The position numbers were made by a program, and so were the translations under genes. A stretch of DNA of 64,000 nucleotides, taken from positions 82,632 through 146,631 of the forward strand of contig MU128958.1 of NCBI GenBank assembly GCA_014904985.1, written 5' to 3'. Numbering within the stretch: the stretch's first letter is position 1; each line of letters starts with the position of its first letter. The notes beneath the pieces were generated by a model. It searched no databases and was not told the origin of the DNA. It saw nothing but the letters and a program-made list of their open reading frames with translations. Positions 31,859 to 43,755 of this stretch are shown here, one piece after another. This DNA comes from Hydnum rufescens UP504 (lineage: Eukaryota > Basidiomycota > Agaricomycetes > Cantharellales > Hydnaceae).

Positions 31859-32990
31859 TCAGCCATCATAGTCTCCATAGGACAATAAATATACCAAATT
31901 GAAAGTCCTGTCTTTAATAATCTCACAGATAAAATGAAAATGGATGTCAATATGTTTCATCTGGGCATGATAATTGTCACCCATTGTGAGCTTCAATGTG
32001 GCTTGGTTGTCACAATACAGAGTCATGGCTTTGAGCCAGATGTGAAATATTTCAGCAATGAGGCCTTGTAGCCAAATGGCTTCCTTGGCTGCCCGCATCA
32101 CAGCAACATATTCTGCCTCAGCCATCAATAGGATAATTAATTCTTGTTTTCAAGAACTCCATGAGATGGTTCCTCCATCAATCAGGTAAGCATATCCTGT
32201 AATAGTGCAACAGTGCTCCTGTGTTGCTCCATCCACATCCATATACCCAAGTAAGTCATGATTCTTCAATCCATATGTTAGGCTAACATCTTTCATGCCT
32301 GATAGGTACCATATAGCTTGCTTTGCCACTTCCCAGTGTGTGGGTCCTGGCTTGTCAAGGAATCATGATAGTGTTGATACTGCAAAAGTAATGTCTGGCC
32401 TCATGGCCATGGATGTGTACATGAGGCTTCCTATGGCCTCACAATAAGTGGTCCACTTCATATGTTCAATTTCTTCAGGATTCACCATGGGATCCTCTTG
32501 TGTGAGCATGGCCCTGGGTTCCATTGCCATATTTATGGATTTTGAGTCACCCAAAGAGAATCAGGCTACAATTGAATCAATGTACAACTTTTGCAACAAT
32601 TGGATTGTTCATAATTCACAGTCTCACTTGATTTTAATGCCAAGTAGCTAGTGAAGTGGGCCTAAATCAGTAATTGGGTATTTATCATTGATCTTTCACT
32701 TGTATTCATCAAGCAATGCCCTTGACAGGCCTGTGAATGTGCAATTGTCAACATGAATTGCAAGAATAAGTTCCTCCCCATTGACTTGCATATGGAACAC
32801 ACCCAGATCAGTGTGGCTAGCCCTGAAAGTGAGATCATTAAGGGCATGTGAGAGGGAATTGTACCAGTGTCACCCAGCCTGTTTGAGACCATACAAGGTC
32901 TTCTGCAGTCACAGAATCATATCTTTCCTCTGGGGTTTGTACTCAGGGGGAAACTGCATATAGATTTCTTCATTTTTGTCAAGTTCACCA
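31859..32990 (-). pseudogene. Copia-2 RNase H and RT C-terminal part
   Basis: RNase H reads MMAEAEYVAVMRAAKEAIW, LYCDNQATLKL and KHIDIHFHFI. The RT catalytic box reads LILAIHVDNCTFTG (about 32770-32730): the usual HVDD has become HVDN, and GAC-GAT to GAC-AAT is exactly a CpG to CpA change. MAMRPDITFAVSTLS lies at about 32410-32363. Stops are frequent. Confidence 0.75.
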
Positions 32991-33027
32991 TTGAAATCAT
33001 GAAATCAAAAAGAGTTGATATCCCAAT

Positions 33028-33195
33028 TATGGTTGCTGAAGTCAGGTTACAAACCCTGGAAACCTGAGTTCAAACCTGAACCTGACCTGTGGTCAGGTTC
33101 AGGTTTTGCCAATTGAGGAGATTCAGGTTTTGGTTAAGTTCAGGTTTTGCCCAAATGGGGAAAAACCTGACCTGAACCTGACTTTGGCAACCATA
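33028..33195. mobile_element. 168-bp hairpin MITE with 8-bp duplication
   Basis: Terminal inverted repeats TATGGTTGC...GCAACCATA enclose internal inverted copies of CAGGTTCAGGTT. The perfect 8-bp target duplication is ATCCCAAT (33020-33027 and 33196-33203). It sits in the RT region of copia-2. The 8-bp duplication suits hAT-type mobilisation. It has no coding capacity. Confidence 0.85.
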
Positions 33196-33203
33196 ATCCC
33201 AAT

Positions 33204-35223
33204 AATTTCCTGTGGCCAGTGCAATAATCATCTGAAAACTTGCAAGTCACACAACAGGGGAATAGGTTTCATAGTAGCCAACACTGTAAATTTGGGAAAA
33301 ACTGTGGGCAACTAAACATGCCTTGTATTTAAGAATGGTCCCATCTGCCTTTCACTTGATTTTGAAGATGAGTTTGCAATCAACAATATTTTTGTCTGGT
33401 GGCCTTGGAACTTCTTCCCAAGTTCCAGCATCTTTGACAGTCTTGAGCTCAATATCTATAGCTTCTTTCCATCATGGCCAATCCATTTATGACTTGGCCT
33501 CTTCCAGAGATTTTGGATCTTTGTCAATGTCTTGGATCATTGCAAAAACTGCATCATCAAATTATATATGATAGATGGCATCATTTATGAGAGAAGTGGA
33601 ATCCTCATCAATATTATCACCACTCCCCCTGATGCTGGGAATTTGAGAGTCCAGCTTTGAGTGCATATACCCATGCACCATTCCTTCACCTTGTGTGAGG
33701 CATTGTATGTATTGGGAGGGTTTGGGAGCATGTGTAGATCATCATTCAGGTTCAGCAGGCTGAGCCTTCCTAGGTGTGGGAGGAATTTCAAGGGGATGGG
33801 ATGGTTGAACAGGCATGGTGGGCTTAGATATCATGCTCTTCTCATCATTGGAATCATTGGGTTGAGGAGTGGAAGATATAGTTGGTGGGAGGGGTCCTTC
33901 TGGTGCAGACTGCCTTGGGCTTTGATTAGGCATATCAAGAGAGATGTCAATTGTTGGTGAGACAAATTTAACATTTCATTCAATGGAAATTTTATTCTTG
34001 CCTTTCCAATAACATCCTATGAGCATTCAGGCTGTCATTATCATAGCCCACCCAGAAGGCCTCATTCATGTATTCATCAAGTTTTGATCCAGAGTTGTTA
34101 TGAACCCAGACTTGTTGGCCCCAAATAGGGACATTCACAAGATTTGGCTTCTCCTTTGTAAGTCATTCAAGAGGCATTATGTGGCCTGAGACATGCATAG
34201 AGGTGCAATTTTTGAGCCAAATGGCCCAATTCACAGCTTCTCCCCAGAGATTCTTTGGCAATTGGGACTGGTGAAGAATAGTGTGAGTTCATTTGAGAAT
34301 CTGCCAATTCAAGGATTCAGCAACTCCATTGTGCTGAGGGGTATCATGGGTGGTTAGTCTTTGTTCCATGCCCTGATCCTGTAAGAATTTCAAAAATGTG
34401 GTACTTGTGTACTTGCCTCTGCAGTCAGATCAAAGCCATTTAATTTGGACTCCATGCTGTGTCTTTGCCCAAGCTGCAAAGTCTTTGTAAGCATTGAGTG
34501 CCTCATCTTTCATCTGTAGTAACTGGAGCCTTGTATATCTTGTTGCATCATCCATAAAAGTGATATAATATGAACATCTGCCCAGCAAATTTAGAGGTGA
34601 TGGCCCCCAAACATCCATGTGAATTTCCTCTCCAAATGAGGAAGTGAGTGGAGCTGTCTGCTCTTTCTTTATTGCCTTTCACATGGCCTTGGCATACTCA
34701 CAAGAATTGCAAGAGAAGTCTTTGATGTCATCAATTAATTCAACACCCTTGATAATGTTGTTTTTGACAAGCATGCATATTGTGTCCATGGAGATATGGG
34801 CCAGCTGCTTGTGGAGTTCTGAGAGTTTTACTGTCTTGGGTTTAATGCTGACTGCCACATTAGTGTGTTCAACTTTGTATAGGCTGTTATCACCTACTGA
34901 AATATTTCTGATGATGACTCCCTTGGGATTTTTAATCTTGCATGAGTTCCTGTTGAATAGGACATTGTGGCCTGCCTTCATAATGTGATTTATTGAAATG
35001 ACAGTCAATCCAAGTTCTGGGGCATGGGGAGCATTGCATAAAATAACTGGGGTAAATTTCCCCTCATTCAGCACTTGAATTTTTAAGTCACCAGCACCAA
35101 CAGCATAGAATATACATTTGTTGGCTGCAGTAATTGGGCAAGGTTCAATGGGATGGTAATTGATGGACTGCTCCCTATATGGCAACATATGCCTTGTTGC
35201 CCCTGAATCATATATTTCAGCAT
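33204..35223 (-). pseudogene. Copia-2 RT N-terminus, integrase and protease
   Basis: The protease reads AEIYDSGATRHMLPY (about 35215). The pre-integrase zinc part has LHKQLAHISM and FSCNSCEYAK (about 34815-34700). The integrase core includes MDVWGPSPLN and YYITFMDDATRYT (about 34618-34540). RT starts with AIDIELKTVKDAGTWEEV (about 33450). TGA stops occur at many sites. LTR B3 separates this region from gag. Confidence 0.8.
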
Positions 35224-36599
35224 TGTAAGCAGGAAGGTTAAGAACCAATCCAACTACTGTCCACAATGTTGAGCTGGGGACAAAAGAGGGAATCACAGAA
35301 CTAATCTGGATGTTCAGGTCTGAGTGGGGGAAGGTCTTTTGAACAGGGGGAATTGCTTGTAAGTCTGCACTATCCAAGCAATTGAAAATATGGAGTCTTG
35401 TTGGTTACTATATCACACCCTAAGAATCTCCTCTTGAGACCTTAGTTAAAGTGTAGTTAGAGTAGTCTTTTCAAGTGAGAAATCACCCAGGAACCAGCAG
35501 CAAGTCAGTGTGCTTCAGACTGGAGGGAGAACTGTTGAATTTGTGTGCTAGCTGCACCTAATATACAATCCAGACTTTGACTCAATAGAAAGTGAACAAG
35601 TCGAACTTAAGGTACATATAGGGAAAAAGAAATAAAGTTAAAATCTTCAAAACTGATGGAGATATTCCAATTTAAAGATAAAAGGGGAGATTGACACATT
35701 ACATGCTATTCCTCCTTCAATTCTGGACAAGTTCCCTTAAAGAAAAGTGGAATAGGTTGCCCTGAGTGTCTTCTCCATTAGAAATAAGAGGGTCGGAAGT
35801 AATTCACTATTTTGGAAGGTGGAGCAAAAGGGGGAGTCATGAGGAGGGAGTTGTCTTGTGAAAAATGGAATTCATGTCTGATCATTTTTCCCTTGGTACT
35901 GTTTAATGCAAATTTTTAACAGCTTTTAGGGCATGGTATTTGCAAACAAATCCGATAAGAATTGGCTTCTAAAATCAATAAATACTTCCTCAGAGTATGA
36001 ATCATGGAAAGATATTGGTACAGGGACCGCATTTTTGATCCATTCATTTCGTGTTTGGTACCATTTGATAGGTACAATTTGTATATTTCTTGGTGCAGTC
36101 ATTCTGAGTCGATCCATTCAAAACTGATGGAGAAATTCAAAAAATACTCCTTTAGAGTTGTGCAACCCCTTTCTGGATCATGTGATGGATCTGCAAGTCC
36201 AGAATCAGAACTAGGCCTGGTCCGCATCATTACATAATCACAATCCATCACCCTAAAGGCAGTAGGATGACTTGAAGGAACAGGCAAGTCAAACAGTCTT
36301 GAAGAAAGATGGCAAGTTGAATTGCCTTGTCCAAAGAAAATGGACTTGATGTAGGGCATAAACTGCCCCTTTTTGATGAGGACTGTTGAAGCCTGATGGA
36401 CAGTCAATAAATTCACTGGTGTTCATGGTAAAGGAATGAGGCAATATTATGAGTTGATAAGGGGTAGGAATCCAATAGATTCTTGAATAAATGAATGATG
36501 ATGGAATTAAATGAGCAAGGTGACAAGTAATTGATTCATTCATAAGGAAAATAGGCCTCAGATGAGGATTTTATGGTGTAGGGATTCATCCCTACAACA
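35224..36599 (+). mobile_element. Family-B LTR, copy B3 (CpG-poor)
   Basis: A 1376-bp unit, TGTAAGCAGG...CCCTACAACA, lying between gag and protease of copia-2. A clear 4-bp duplication is not visible here (GCAT on the left, GTGT on the right). Compared with B1, most CpG positions are TG or CA. Confidence 0.8.
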
Positions 36600-37883
36600 G
36601 TGTAGGCAGGGGATTTTGTCTGTTCATTCATTATGGCTGTGACATCCAGCTGTGGCTCAACAGCCCCAATTGTAGCCCATGCCTTGATGTCAGCATGTGC
36701 AGTTGCAGAAGTGCTTTCCTTAGCACCCATCCTAGAGCTCAGCAATCCATGAGGTCCCTGCCCTTCCTTTCCTCCCCCTTTCACCCAACAATCCACTTTG
36801 AAGTGTCCCTTTCAGTGGCAATTAAAGCACTTGACATTCCTCTGGCCCTTCCTCTGCCTGTTGGCATGAAAGGCCTCATCATTACTCAATTTGGCTTTTC
36901 CCTTCTTCAGAGTTCACCAATCATACTTGTCCATCACAAGTTGAATTACCAAATTTGGCATAATAGGCATGTCACTGAGCTCTGTGGCTGCCATAATTGA
37001 ATTTATCATATTATTGTAGGAGTCAGGGAGTGATCCTAGTAGGATGTTTCCATACTCTTCATCCATGATAGTGGCACCCTTGGTTGCCAACTGCTCCTTG
37101 AGATCTGACAATTTGTCAAAATGCACACAAATGTCATCATCCATGCCACAGCAAGTATTCTGCAATTGTTTCCATAGATTGACCAGAATTAATTTCAATC
37201 ATCCTTCATACAGAGCCCAGAGCTGATCCCAGACCTCCTTGGCCTTGAGTCCAGCCTTAATCTGGCTGAATACCATATCCAGGACTGAGCCAGCCACAAG
37301 CTGTTTGGCCATGGCCTCATCCTTTGTTACAAGTTGTACTCACAACCTCTTACATAACCCCATCATGTGACCTCATCCCCCTTGCCTTATTGTACTTCCT
37401 CCCTTATTGTCCTTGATCTCTATATAAGTAGCTATCTATGGTACTCTAGCTCCTTAGAAAGATTGAGAATATATGTCTGTACCTGACTCTCTTCCTCATT
37501 CATTCTCTCTTGTCTTAAGTCTCTTGGGAATTCAGTCCTTTCACTCCACTCTCTGTGTTCTTGTCTTCCATGACATTACATAATCATTTGCTTTGCAAAT
37601 CCACTCATCAGATATATTAAGGGCTTCCCATCCCTACTTGGCCTGATTACCTAATCACTCCCCCATACTAGGAATGACTCTTAACATCCTTCTTCCATCA
37701 AGCCTCTGGCATAAGTCCATCAACTGTACCAGCAGCACTACAATCTGATGTAACCACATCACTCATAAGGTGCTCCAGCAGCCCCTTCACATTGAGGGCC
37801 CACATAATCCAGTCATGGTATGTGACCCAGTTCATACCATCTGCCACCAATTTTGTAACCCAAATCTTGAATTTGTCACTCAT
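36600..37883 (-). pseudogene. gag: Copia-2 gag, split by LTR G3
   Basis: Begins MSDKFKIWVTKLVADGMNW at 37883, is interrupted by LTR G3, and resumes at 37324 with AMAKQLVAGSVLDMVFSQIK. CVHFDKLSDLKEQLATKG and NILLGSLPDSYNNMI follow, then a zinc knuckle CFNCH-KGHFKVDCW with a TGA in it. The TGA is most likely a former CGA (Arg). The C-terminal end borders LTR B3. Confidence 0.75.
37325..37686 (+). mobile_element. Family-G solo LTR, copy G3
   Basis: A 362-bp unit, TGTTACAAGTTG...GACTCTTAACA, with the perfect 5-bp duplication TCCTT (37320-37324 and 37687-37691). It is inserted in copia-2 gag, in the same orientation as the chromovirus LTR, and has no CpG. A TATATAAG box lies near 37422. Confidence 0.85.
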
Positions 37884-37958
37884 AGTGGTCTTTTCTAGTC
37901 ATGGAAAAAATAGGGGTAAATGTGTTTCTTTAAGAGAGCAACAATGGGCCCATAACCT

Positions 37959-38351
37959 TGTGAGAGTTATGGTGTTTGAGTAGAATTTCCCCCTGGTTAC
38001 TAAGCAGACAAGAAAGAGTTCAGATTGATGAGACTCAAGAAACTCAGGTGAATAAGCAGTGGCAGGAAGAACACTAGAAGTCCTTGGGATTTTGTGGCTC
38101 AAGCCCATCTTTATACTATTTACATGAGGCACAGAAACACATAAGATGGGGTAAAACATGAAGTAAAAGTCCAATTGTCAATGATGGCGGCAAGAAAGAA
38201 AAGGGGTAAAAGATCATCGGTGAAACCTAGCTATAAGATCCAAACAGTAGATTGGCAAATAGCGATTGGCGAGGCCATCGGCATAGCCTGACGGGGTCGC
38301 ACTTGTCTCCGTCAGCATGCCCGGACATTTCCGTAATTCCTCACTCCAACA
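37959..38351 (-). mobile_element. Copia-2 5' LTR, half CpG-less and half CpG-rich
   Basis: A 393-bp partner of 31384-31778. The first ~227 bp (37959-38185) contain no CpG. The last ~165 bp contain ten: GGCGGC at 38187, then sites to 38334. The switch marks the edge of the CpG-depleted island. Confidence 0.9.
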
Positions 38352-39071
38352 TAAATGATAAGTTTCTGCCCTAAACTTTGATGTGCTCTGGAGTGCTGTC
38401 GGGTTTCCTGATGAAGATCCTTCCTGCTATTTCATCTGAGCATTTAGGGCCCTCCAATCAGCCGAATCAACTCATGCTTGCTTAGTAATCAAAGGGGAAA
38501 ACATCTTTTTATAGTGTAGCCTTCACTAGAGACTATCTGGCAGGCAGAGATCCACTTTTTCATATCAATTTCTCTGAAGAGTAGCCGAAGAGTCAACCTA
38601 TGGCTTCACCTCCCTGCTCTGAAAATATGGGTTTAACAGACAATCCACTGCAGTAACATTTATCCAATACATCTTGATGATAGATGCTATCCTTTCCTTG
38701 TAGCCCCCGAGAAAGTCTAGCGTGCCTAGGCCTAGTAAGCCCAAAGTGGCCCTCCGGATGCTTCTGCTACAATATAAGGAGAAGATAAGGAGTTACGCTT
38801 AATGGTCCAGGAGAGATCAGCTACCTGTGTAAGTGCCAATTATGAGGGAGCAAAAATGGGAATCAAGACCATGAGCCGAGTGAATGCACCTGGATGCTGA
38901 TAACAACGAGGACCAAATTGGGGCCATAGATCACCGAGCTACATAGAATGATGCCGAAGGAGTTACACTAGGGAAAATAGCAGGAACTAATGAGGACCAC
39001 ATCGAGGGCGAGACGCAGGGGTCAATATCAATGCCACTTTGAATGTGACCTGAGAGTCGCCAGAATGATAA
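38352..39071. other. CpG-normal spacer with no gene recognised
   Basis: First stretch to the right of the mobile island. CpG is frequent again. Short frames only; none shows a known motif or the Gly-module pattern. Confidence 0.4.
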
Positions 39072-39610
39072 TTAGGACCGGCTATTCCGCACAACCTCAG
39101 CAACCGTCGCTTTCCCACCATCACCGGCTTCTATGAGGGAACAATAAGTCAGAAGGGATGAAGAAGAGTCTTAGGATTGTGTTATCTCTCGTACCGAGAT
39201 CCCCATCTCTCCAATCGCGGGGCAACAAGACCCTTCCGCCACGTCCTCCAATCGCGACCTCACGGTCCCCCGAGTGTGGAGGAGAGGCTTTATCGAGGGT
39301 ATAATGGTAATTATACCGTGTCCAAAAAAAAAACCTTGCAGCTCACCCGACGGCTGTGACTGCAGTCCCCCCTCGAAACCAATATCACCCCCAGCTCCGC
39401 CTATGGCTACAGGGCCCTCAGCATCTCCCCCAGCACCAGCCGCTGTGGAAAGGTTCTAGGCCATAAATGGGGGGGGATGTAACTTGGTTGGGAGAGATGA
39501 TACTTACTTGCTTTGCGCGCGGGCATTCTCGACCCTGGAGGCTGTGAAGAGGGTGGAGTGTGATGCGGAGGGGGTGATTGAAGGTAGTTCGTGTTGGGGT
39601 TGGATGCCAT
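39072..39610 (-). CDS. Gly-module family protein, member 1 (116 aa)
   Basis: Exons 39610-39508, 39442-39347, 39287-39195 and 39130-39072 give one open frame. All introns are phase 1 (GTAAGT...TTCCACAG, GTGAGC...GATAAAG, GTACGA...CCTCATAG). The first exon is Pro/Ser-rich (MASNPNTNYLQSPPPHHTPP) with no signal peptide. Exon 2 has TAGAGGDAEGPVAIGGAGGD, exon 3 has EVAIGGRGGRV and exon 4 has EAGDGGKATV. It shares exon order and intron phase with the other members to the right. The family and function are unknown. The second 3' splice site (AAAG) is the weakest call. Confidence 0.6.
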
Positions 39611-39951
39611 GATTAACGACAACTTCAAGTTGAACAATTGTTTCGATAAGGACGCAGTGGCGAGGGATCTCAAAGTAGAATATCTTTCCCTCACAGCAGG
39701 CAGGCATTAACCCACATGGAAGGAAATATCGCCAATATCTTCACCAATGCAAGTCACTACACCATATATGTTACAGGACGCAAGCTTTGGCTTTTCCCTT
39801 TTCAAATAAAGCACTGGAAATAAACCCCCACAAAGGGGGATCGGGTTTTGCACCTATATTGCGAGCACGGGAATGGAAATCAGAGCCCTCTGACTGTTTG
39901 AGGCAGGGAGAAAAACCTGCCAGGACTTGGTGGAGGAGATCTTCCATACCT

Positions 39952-40195
39952 TTAGTGTCCCAATGGGATATTCAGCGTGAACGTGAGTGTTATTGAGGTA
40001 CCGATCGTTTGAAGCGTCACTTGGCGGGGGTGACTCAATGCCAGCTGTAGGGGTGACGGATGCCGGGCAAAGCCAACGGGAAAGAAGCGCTGTATTAGAA
40101 AATAACTTGGATGAGAGGCGAGCCACTTCTGGTGAATCCACATTCGACGAAGACTCAAACGACTTTTTAGAGTTTGGGGAGATAGGCAGAACCAA
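39952..40195 (-). pseudogene. Isolated first-exon fragment of the Gly-module family
   Basis: Starts MVLPISPNSKKSFESSSNVD; its SSNVDS segment matches the first exon of the pseudogene copies near 54776 and 55101 (TCGAATGTGGATTCAC). An ACTAAAG|GTATGG donor-like site follows, but no module exons are found downstream before the next gene at 39610. It is probably a leftover of a duplicated member. Confidence 0.4.
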
Positions 40196-40882
40196 TCACT
40201 GGATAAGACACGCAACTTCAAGAGCTTTGAAGCTAACGTACTTTTCAATGCCTGAAAATCTCGTGAATGTGGGGCTTCGAAGTTTCTTTCTCTATAAAGG
40301 TGAGAGAACTGTCTTCATTGGCGCATGTCACTAGGCTATGTATCGAAGCACATCCTAGGTTCCTCCCTTCTAGAAACGGGGGTGCAGATGGGAAGCAAGC
40401 CTTTTTGAACATGATTTACATAAAGGGTGACCCCAGTTAGCGCCTACGTACGGCAGAATCTGGCAGATATCCAGGGTCGTGCAATGCAAATCATATGTGT
40501 TATCGCATTTCAGTGAGAACCCGGGGATAGACATGATGAGAGAGTATACGAGAAGAATGACCCAAGGAGACGGCGTCCCAAAGCCCATCAAGAAAAACGC
40601 GCTGGCTTCGGCCATTGCCGTCTTCGAACACCTGTTCCTTAAGAGGACCTATCTACAGAATTCCAATGTCAGGGACACCGTACCAGCTAATGGGTCATAT
40701 TTCTCCATCCTGACCCCAGAACTCAAAGGTATGTTTCTGGGTTCCTTTCGCTGAAGGATAACCGTGGTCTTTTCATCTCAATTACCCTCCCTTTTAACGG
40801 GATTTTCGATTTGTACCGCAAGATCGATAATCCCTACCTACATTGGGGCTACTTGGAGGCAGCACCCTGACATCCGCACGAA

Positions 40883-41795
40883 ATGGCGAGCACATCTCCT
40901 TCTAACCCCTCAAGACTACACATCTCCCATCAAAAAATGGATTCCAACGCCCGCTCACGCTTTCTCAAACGACTGGCCAAGGGTTTTCAAGGTACGAACT
41001 CATCGGAATTCAGCTCCCCTCCAACCCACTGACACCTCTCTCATCATAGGTCCACGCCGATTCGTCCAGCTCTTTTCAAAACAATTGTCTTCCCCGGATT
41101 TCTCGCTAGTAAAGCGTCCCCTTGATTCTGCCGAGCTCTCACCGCAGGTTCAGCCTTCTGAGGAATCTTCCCTAGCCCTGCCTCGCGTTGAGTCCACGGA
41201 CCACACTCAATCCAGACAATCTCAAACGGCGTTTGTTCAATCCCCACCCCCTGTACTCAACCCGAACTACGACTATCCTCTGCCCACGCTGAAAATAAGT
41301 AAGATATCCCCCCGAGTCACATGTACCCAAGTGCTAAACTCTTAGCAACAGAAACTGGTAGTGGAGGATCTGCTCAGGGTCCGATCGCAATTGGTGGAGA
41401 CGCTGGCGATATTGGCTACATCAACGAGAGGCCAAGAATTGACCTGGCGAACTCGGGTGAGCAGCAAGGTTTGTTTTCCTTTGGTAACCAGCCTCCTTTA
41501 CTACCCCACTCTCGCTATGGCCACACACAGGGATTACAAAGATCGCGATCGCGGGACGTGGTGGAAGTGTTGGCGCCATCAGCACTCTGATCAATTTGCA
41601 ACAAGAATCTCATCATGTTGATATTGGTGAGTGGTCTCAATGGTCATTTCATTCCCTCTCGCTCATGACTCTATAGAAACTGGTGTAGGCGGAACAGCCA
41701 ACTCGACCGAGATCGTGGGTGATACTAATACCCCCGATGATTCTTGGGCGCTTGGGCTACATAGAATTTCCGGTGTGCATGAAGGATCACCATAA
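40883..41795 (+). CDS. Gly-module family protein, member 2 (227 aa)
   Basis: Five exons (40883-40991, 41050-41298, 41346-41456, 41531-41626, 41677-41795) read in one frame with four phase-1 introns of 47-74 nt. Exons 1-2 encode a basic, Ser/Pro-rich N-terminus (MDSNARSRFLKRLAKG follows an upstream Met) with no membrane segment. Exon 3 has TETGSGGSAQGPIAIGGDAG, exon 4 has IAIAGRGGSVGA followed by STLINLQQ...VDI, and exon 5 has ETGVGGTANS. It is the longest and cleanest member and lies on the plus strand, opposite to member 1. The role is unknown. Repeated Gly-Gly pairs suggest a flexible or beta-type repeat. Confidence 0.7.
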
Positions 41796-43240
41796 AGGCT
41801 CGTCCTCTGGCCCGACTCTCACTCCTGGCGGTGCGACCCCGTCATTCCCGATAACTCAAAGGCGTGAACATCTTTCCATACTTTTGATTCCGAGCTGCAA
41901 ATATTGGGAATAGCAATTCTCGCATTCAATTGGATTTTCGAGTGGGAACCCCGAGGAGGCCTCATTGTGACCACTCGCGCGCTTCTGCTGTCCATACAAT
42001 GCGGAAAAATATAGGCCCAGCTATCAAGTCCGAATAACCCAGAGAAATGATCGACTGAAAGTGCCAGCTAACGGTAGCCTGAAAGCAGGTCCCTTGGGTC
42101 CATCGAGAACTCGCGGTTTGTAACCCAAGCCAGCATTTGGGGGTACAGCTTCCCCATAAGACAGGTATACATCATTAATTATATTTCAATCAACTTGAAT
42201 CAGTTTCTGAAATTCTGAATTCAAACCATCCCGATTAAGTTCGGCCCGACTCGGCCCGGGGGCCCGTACGCGAAATGGAGGGACTGAAAGTGGAAGCAGG
42301 ATTGTAGGTGTGGACAGGGCGTTCTCACCTCGCAATCCGTCACATCATACTTGTGAGTCGAGTTTATGTACGTTAGTAGTCTGGTCATCTTTCAACTCCG
42401 AGGTCTGCCACTGTTACAGGGGCCCGCGGCCGCAAACTGTAGCTTCATTTGCTGCAGCGATAGCACATGAGGAATGCAGATGAGATCCATTTTTCACTCC
42501 TTTCCCCTCCTGCTAACCCAAGTACCCCTCGGTATCGTTTATCGGAAACTGAAAGAGGCATGCATTAGTAGGGGCCTGGAATCAACATTCCGTGACCCCC
42601 CTCAAGAATATCTTACCTCAACCCCCATCCTAGCGCGCCATCTCACATTCGCGGCCGATAAACCCCATGCCCTATGAACCGTGGTAATATCAGCAAACAT
42701 TAGGGTCAATTCACCCCGCGCATATGCCTGTGCGGAGATCAACACCAATCCCGGCCGGCCTCCTCGGAGTGTTAATTTGCTATGCACACTGACTCCCGGA
42801 CACATTTCACCAAGCAAACCACATGCCCTCGTGGAAGCATATCAAGCTATCAGAGGCTCAGCGCATTCACTGTCTTGGTTGATACCTTTGGATAGTTTCG
42901 GTATTCTAATTGCTGTTTTACCCCTATTTCCACAGTTGCAGAGACACCTCCCACGGCCTGCCACACTTACGTATCTGTGATACGTGCTGTTATCCCCTCC
43001 CTCTTTGACAGACGCCAATGTACTACCCACCTGACCATGTCTAGAAATCCAATTCATGGCTTGTCTATTTCGCCTCTCCGGGAGCTTCCCGGACATATCA
43101 CGAGGTCATAGCAAAATGTTCTCCGCTGCTGGTGTCACACGTCCTCTGGCCACCCATTGCTGGGTTAACTCAGATAACTGTCGCGTCACAAATTGTTTTC
43201 TTTGCTAGACTTTGCGTGGGTGCAGTGAGTCGTTGGAATA
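41796..43240. other. Intergenic region with duplicated-flank traces
   Basis: No complete gene is seen. The GAGCTGCAAATATTGG segment near 41891 resembles the sequence after other family members (for example 49225-49250 and 52360), so flanks were duplicated along with the genes. A minus-strand stretch at about 42980-42900 has Gly-Arg-Gly and GNRGKTAI-like residues that may be a decayed module. Confidence 0.35.
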
Positions 43241-43755
43241 ATGGATAAGAATCCAAGAGCTTCTGTTTTGCATCAGCTCGACACTCTCATACTGTCTAAT
43301 GGTCGCTCGACTTTCGCGTCAACCCGTAGCCCTAGCTCCATCAGTGATGTCTGTAGCCCCACGGCTGCTGCTATCATGGTACCAACTACTGAGTTGTCCG
43401 TTGCGCAAAAGTCCCTAGCATCTCGAGCGAGGACCTCAGCTTCCTTTGGGAAAAAGAAAACAGGTATTTCCCTGCTATGTCTACGTCGTCCCCTATCCAG
43501 TTGACAAGATAAAATCCTCATCCCTGAGTCGGCCCCTCGTCACACAGAGACCTATCTAATTCCAACACAGAAGAACTCTATTGGATCTGTCTCTTCATTC
43601 CCGCTGCAAGACTGGTTATTTCCGAGTGGTGCACCTCTACTGGTATTGCAAAGACTGTCACTGTCACTCCCAAAATCCGAGTGTTTAGGGAGGGTACGGC
43701 CGACACATTGACGAGGGAGGAGATCAAGCAAGAAAGGCCTCGATTCTCGGTCTGA
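43241..43755 (+). CDS. Predicted two-exon gene, 135 aa, unknown
   Basis: Exons 43241-43463 and 43571-43755 join in phase 1 across a GTATTT...CCAACACAG intron (107 nt). The protein starts MDKNPRASVLHQLDTLIL, is Ser/Ala-rich in the first half, and has EELYWICLFIPAARLVISEW in the second. No module of the Gly family is present. The MD start and phase-1 intron resemble that family, so it may be a diverged relative. Alternatively the frame is accidental. Confidence 0.35.

Larger units (their letters stand above)
31384..38351 (-). mobile_element. Ty1/copia element 2 with nested insertions
   Basis: A minus-strand element with LTRs at 31384-31778 and 37959-38351 that are clearly a pair. A TAAAT duplication can be read at 31378-31382 and 38352-38356, allowing one base of uncertainty at the LTR edge. 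The order on the minus strand is gag, protease, integrase, RT, RNase H. Insertions are G3 (37325-37686), B3 (35224-36599) and a MITE (33028-33195). A GGTTATGGGCCC-type sequence directly inside the 5' LTR may be the primer binding site. Confidence 0.85.

Noticed and set aside
9718..38185. Repeat-induced point mutation (RIP) of the Neurospora kind
   Set aside because: RIP changes CpA to TpA. Here CpA and TpG are abundant and it is CpG that is missing, which points to methyl-CpG deamination.
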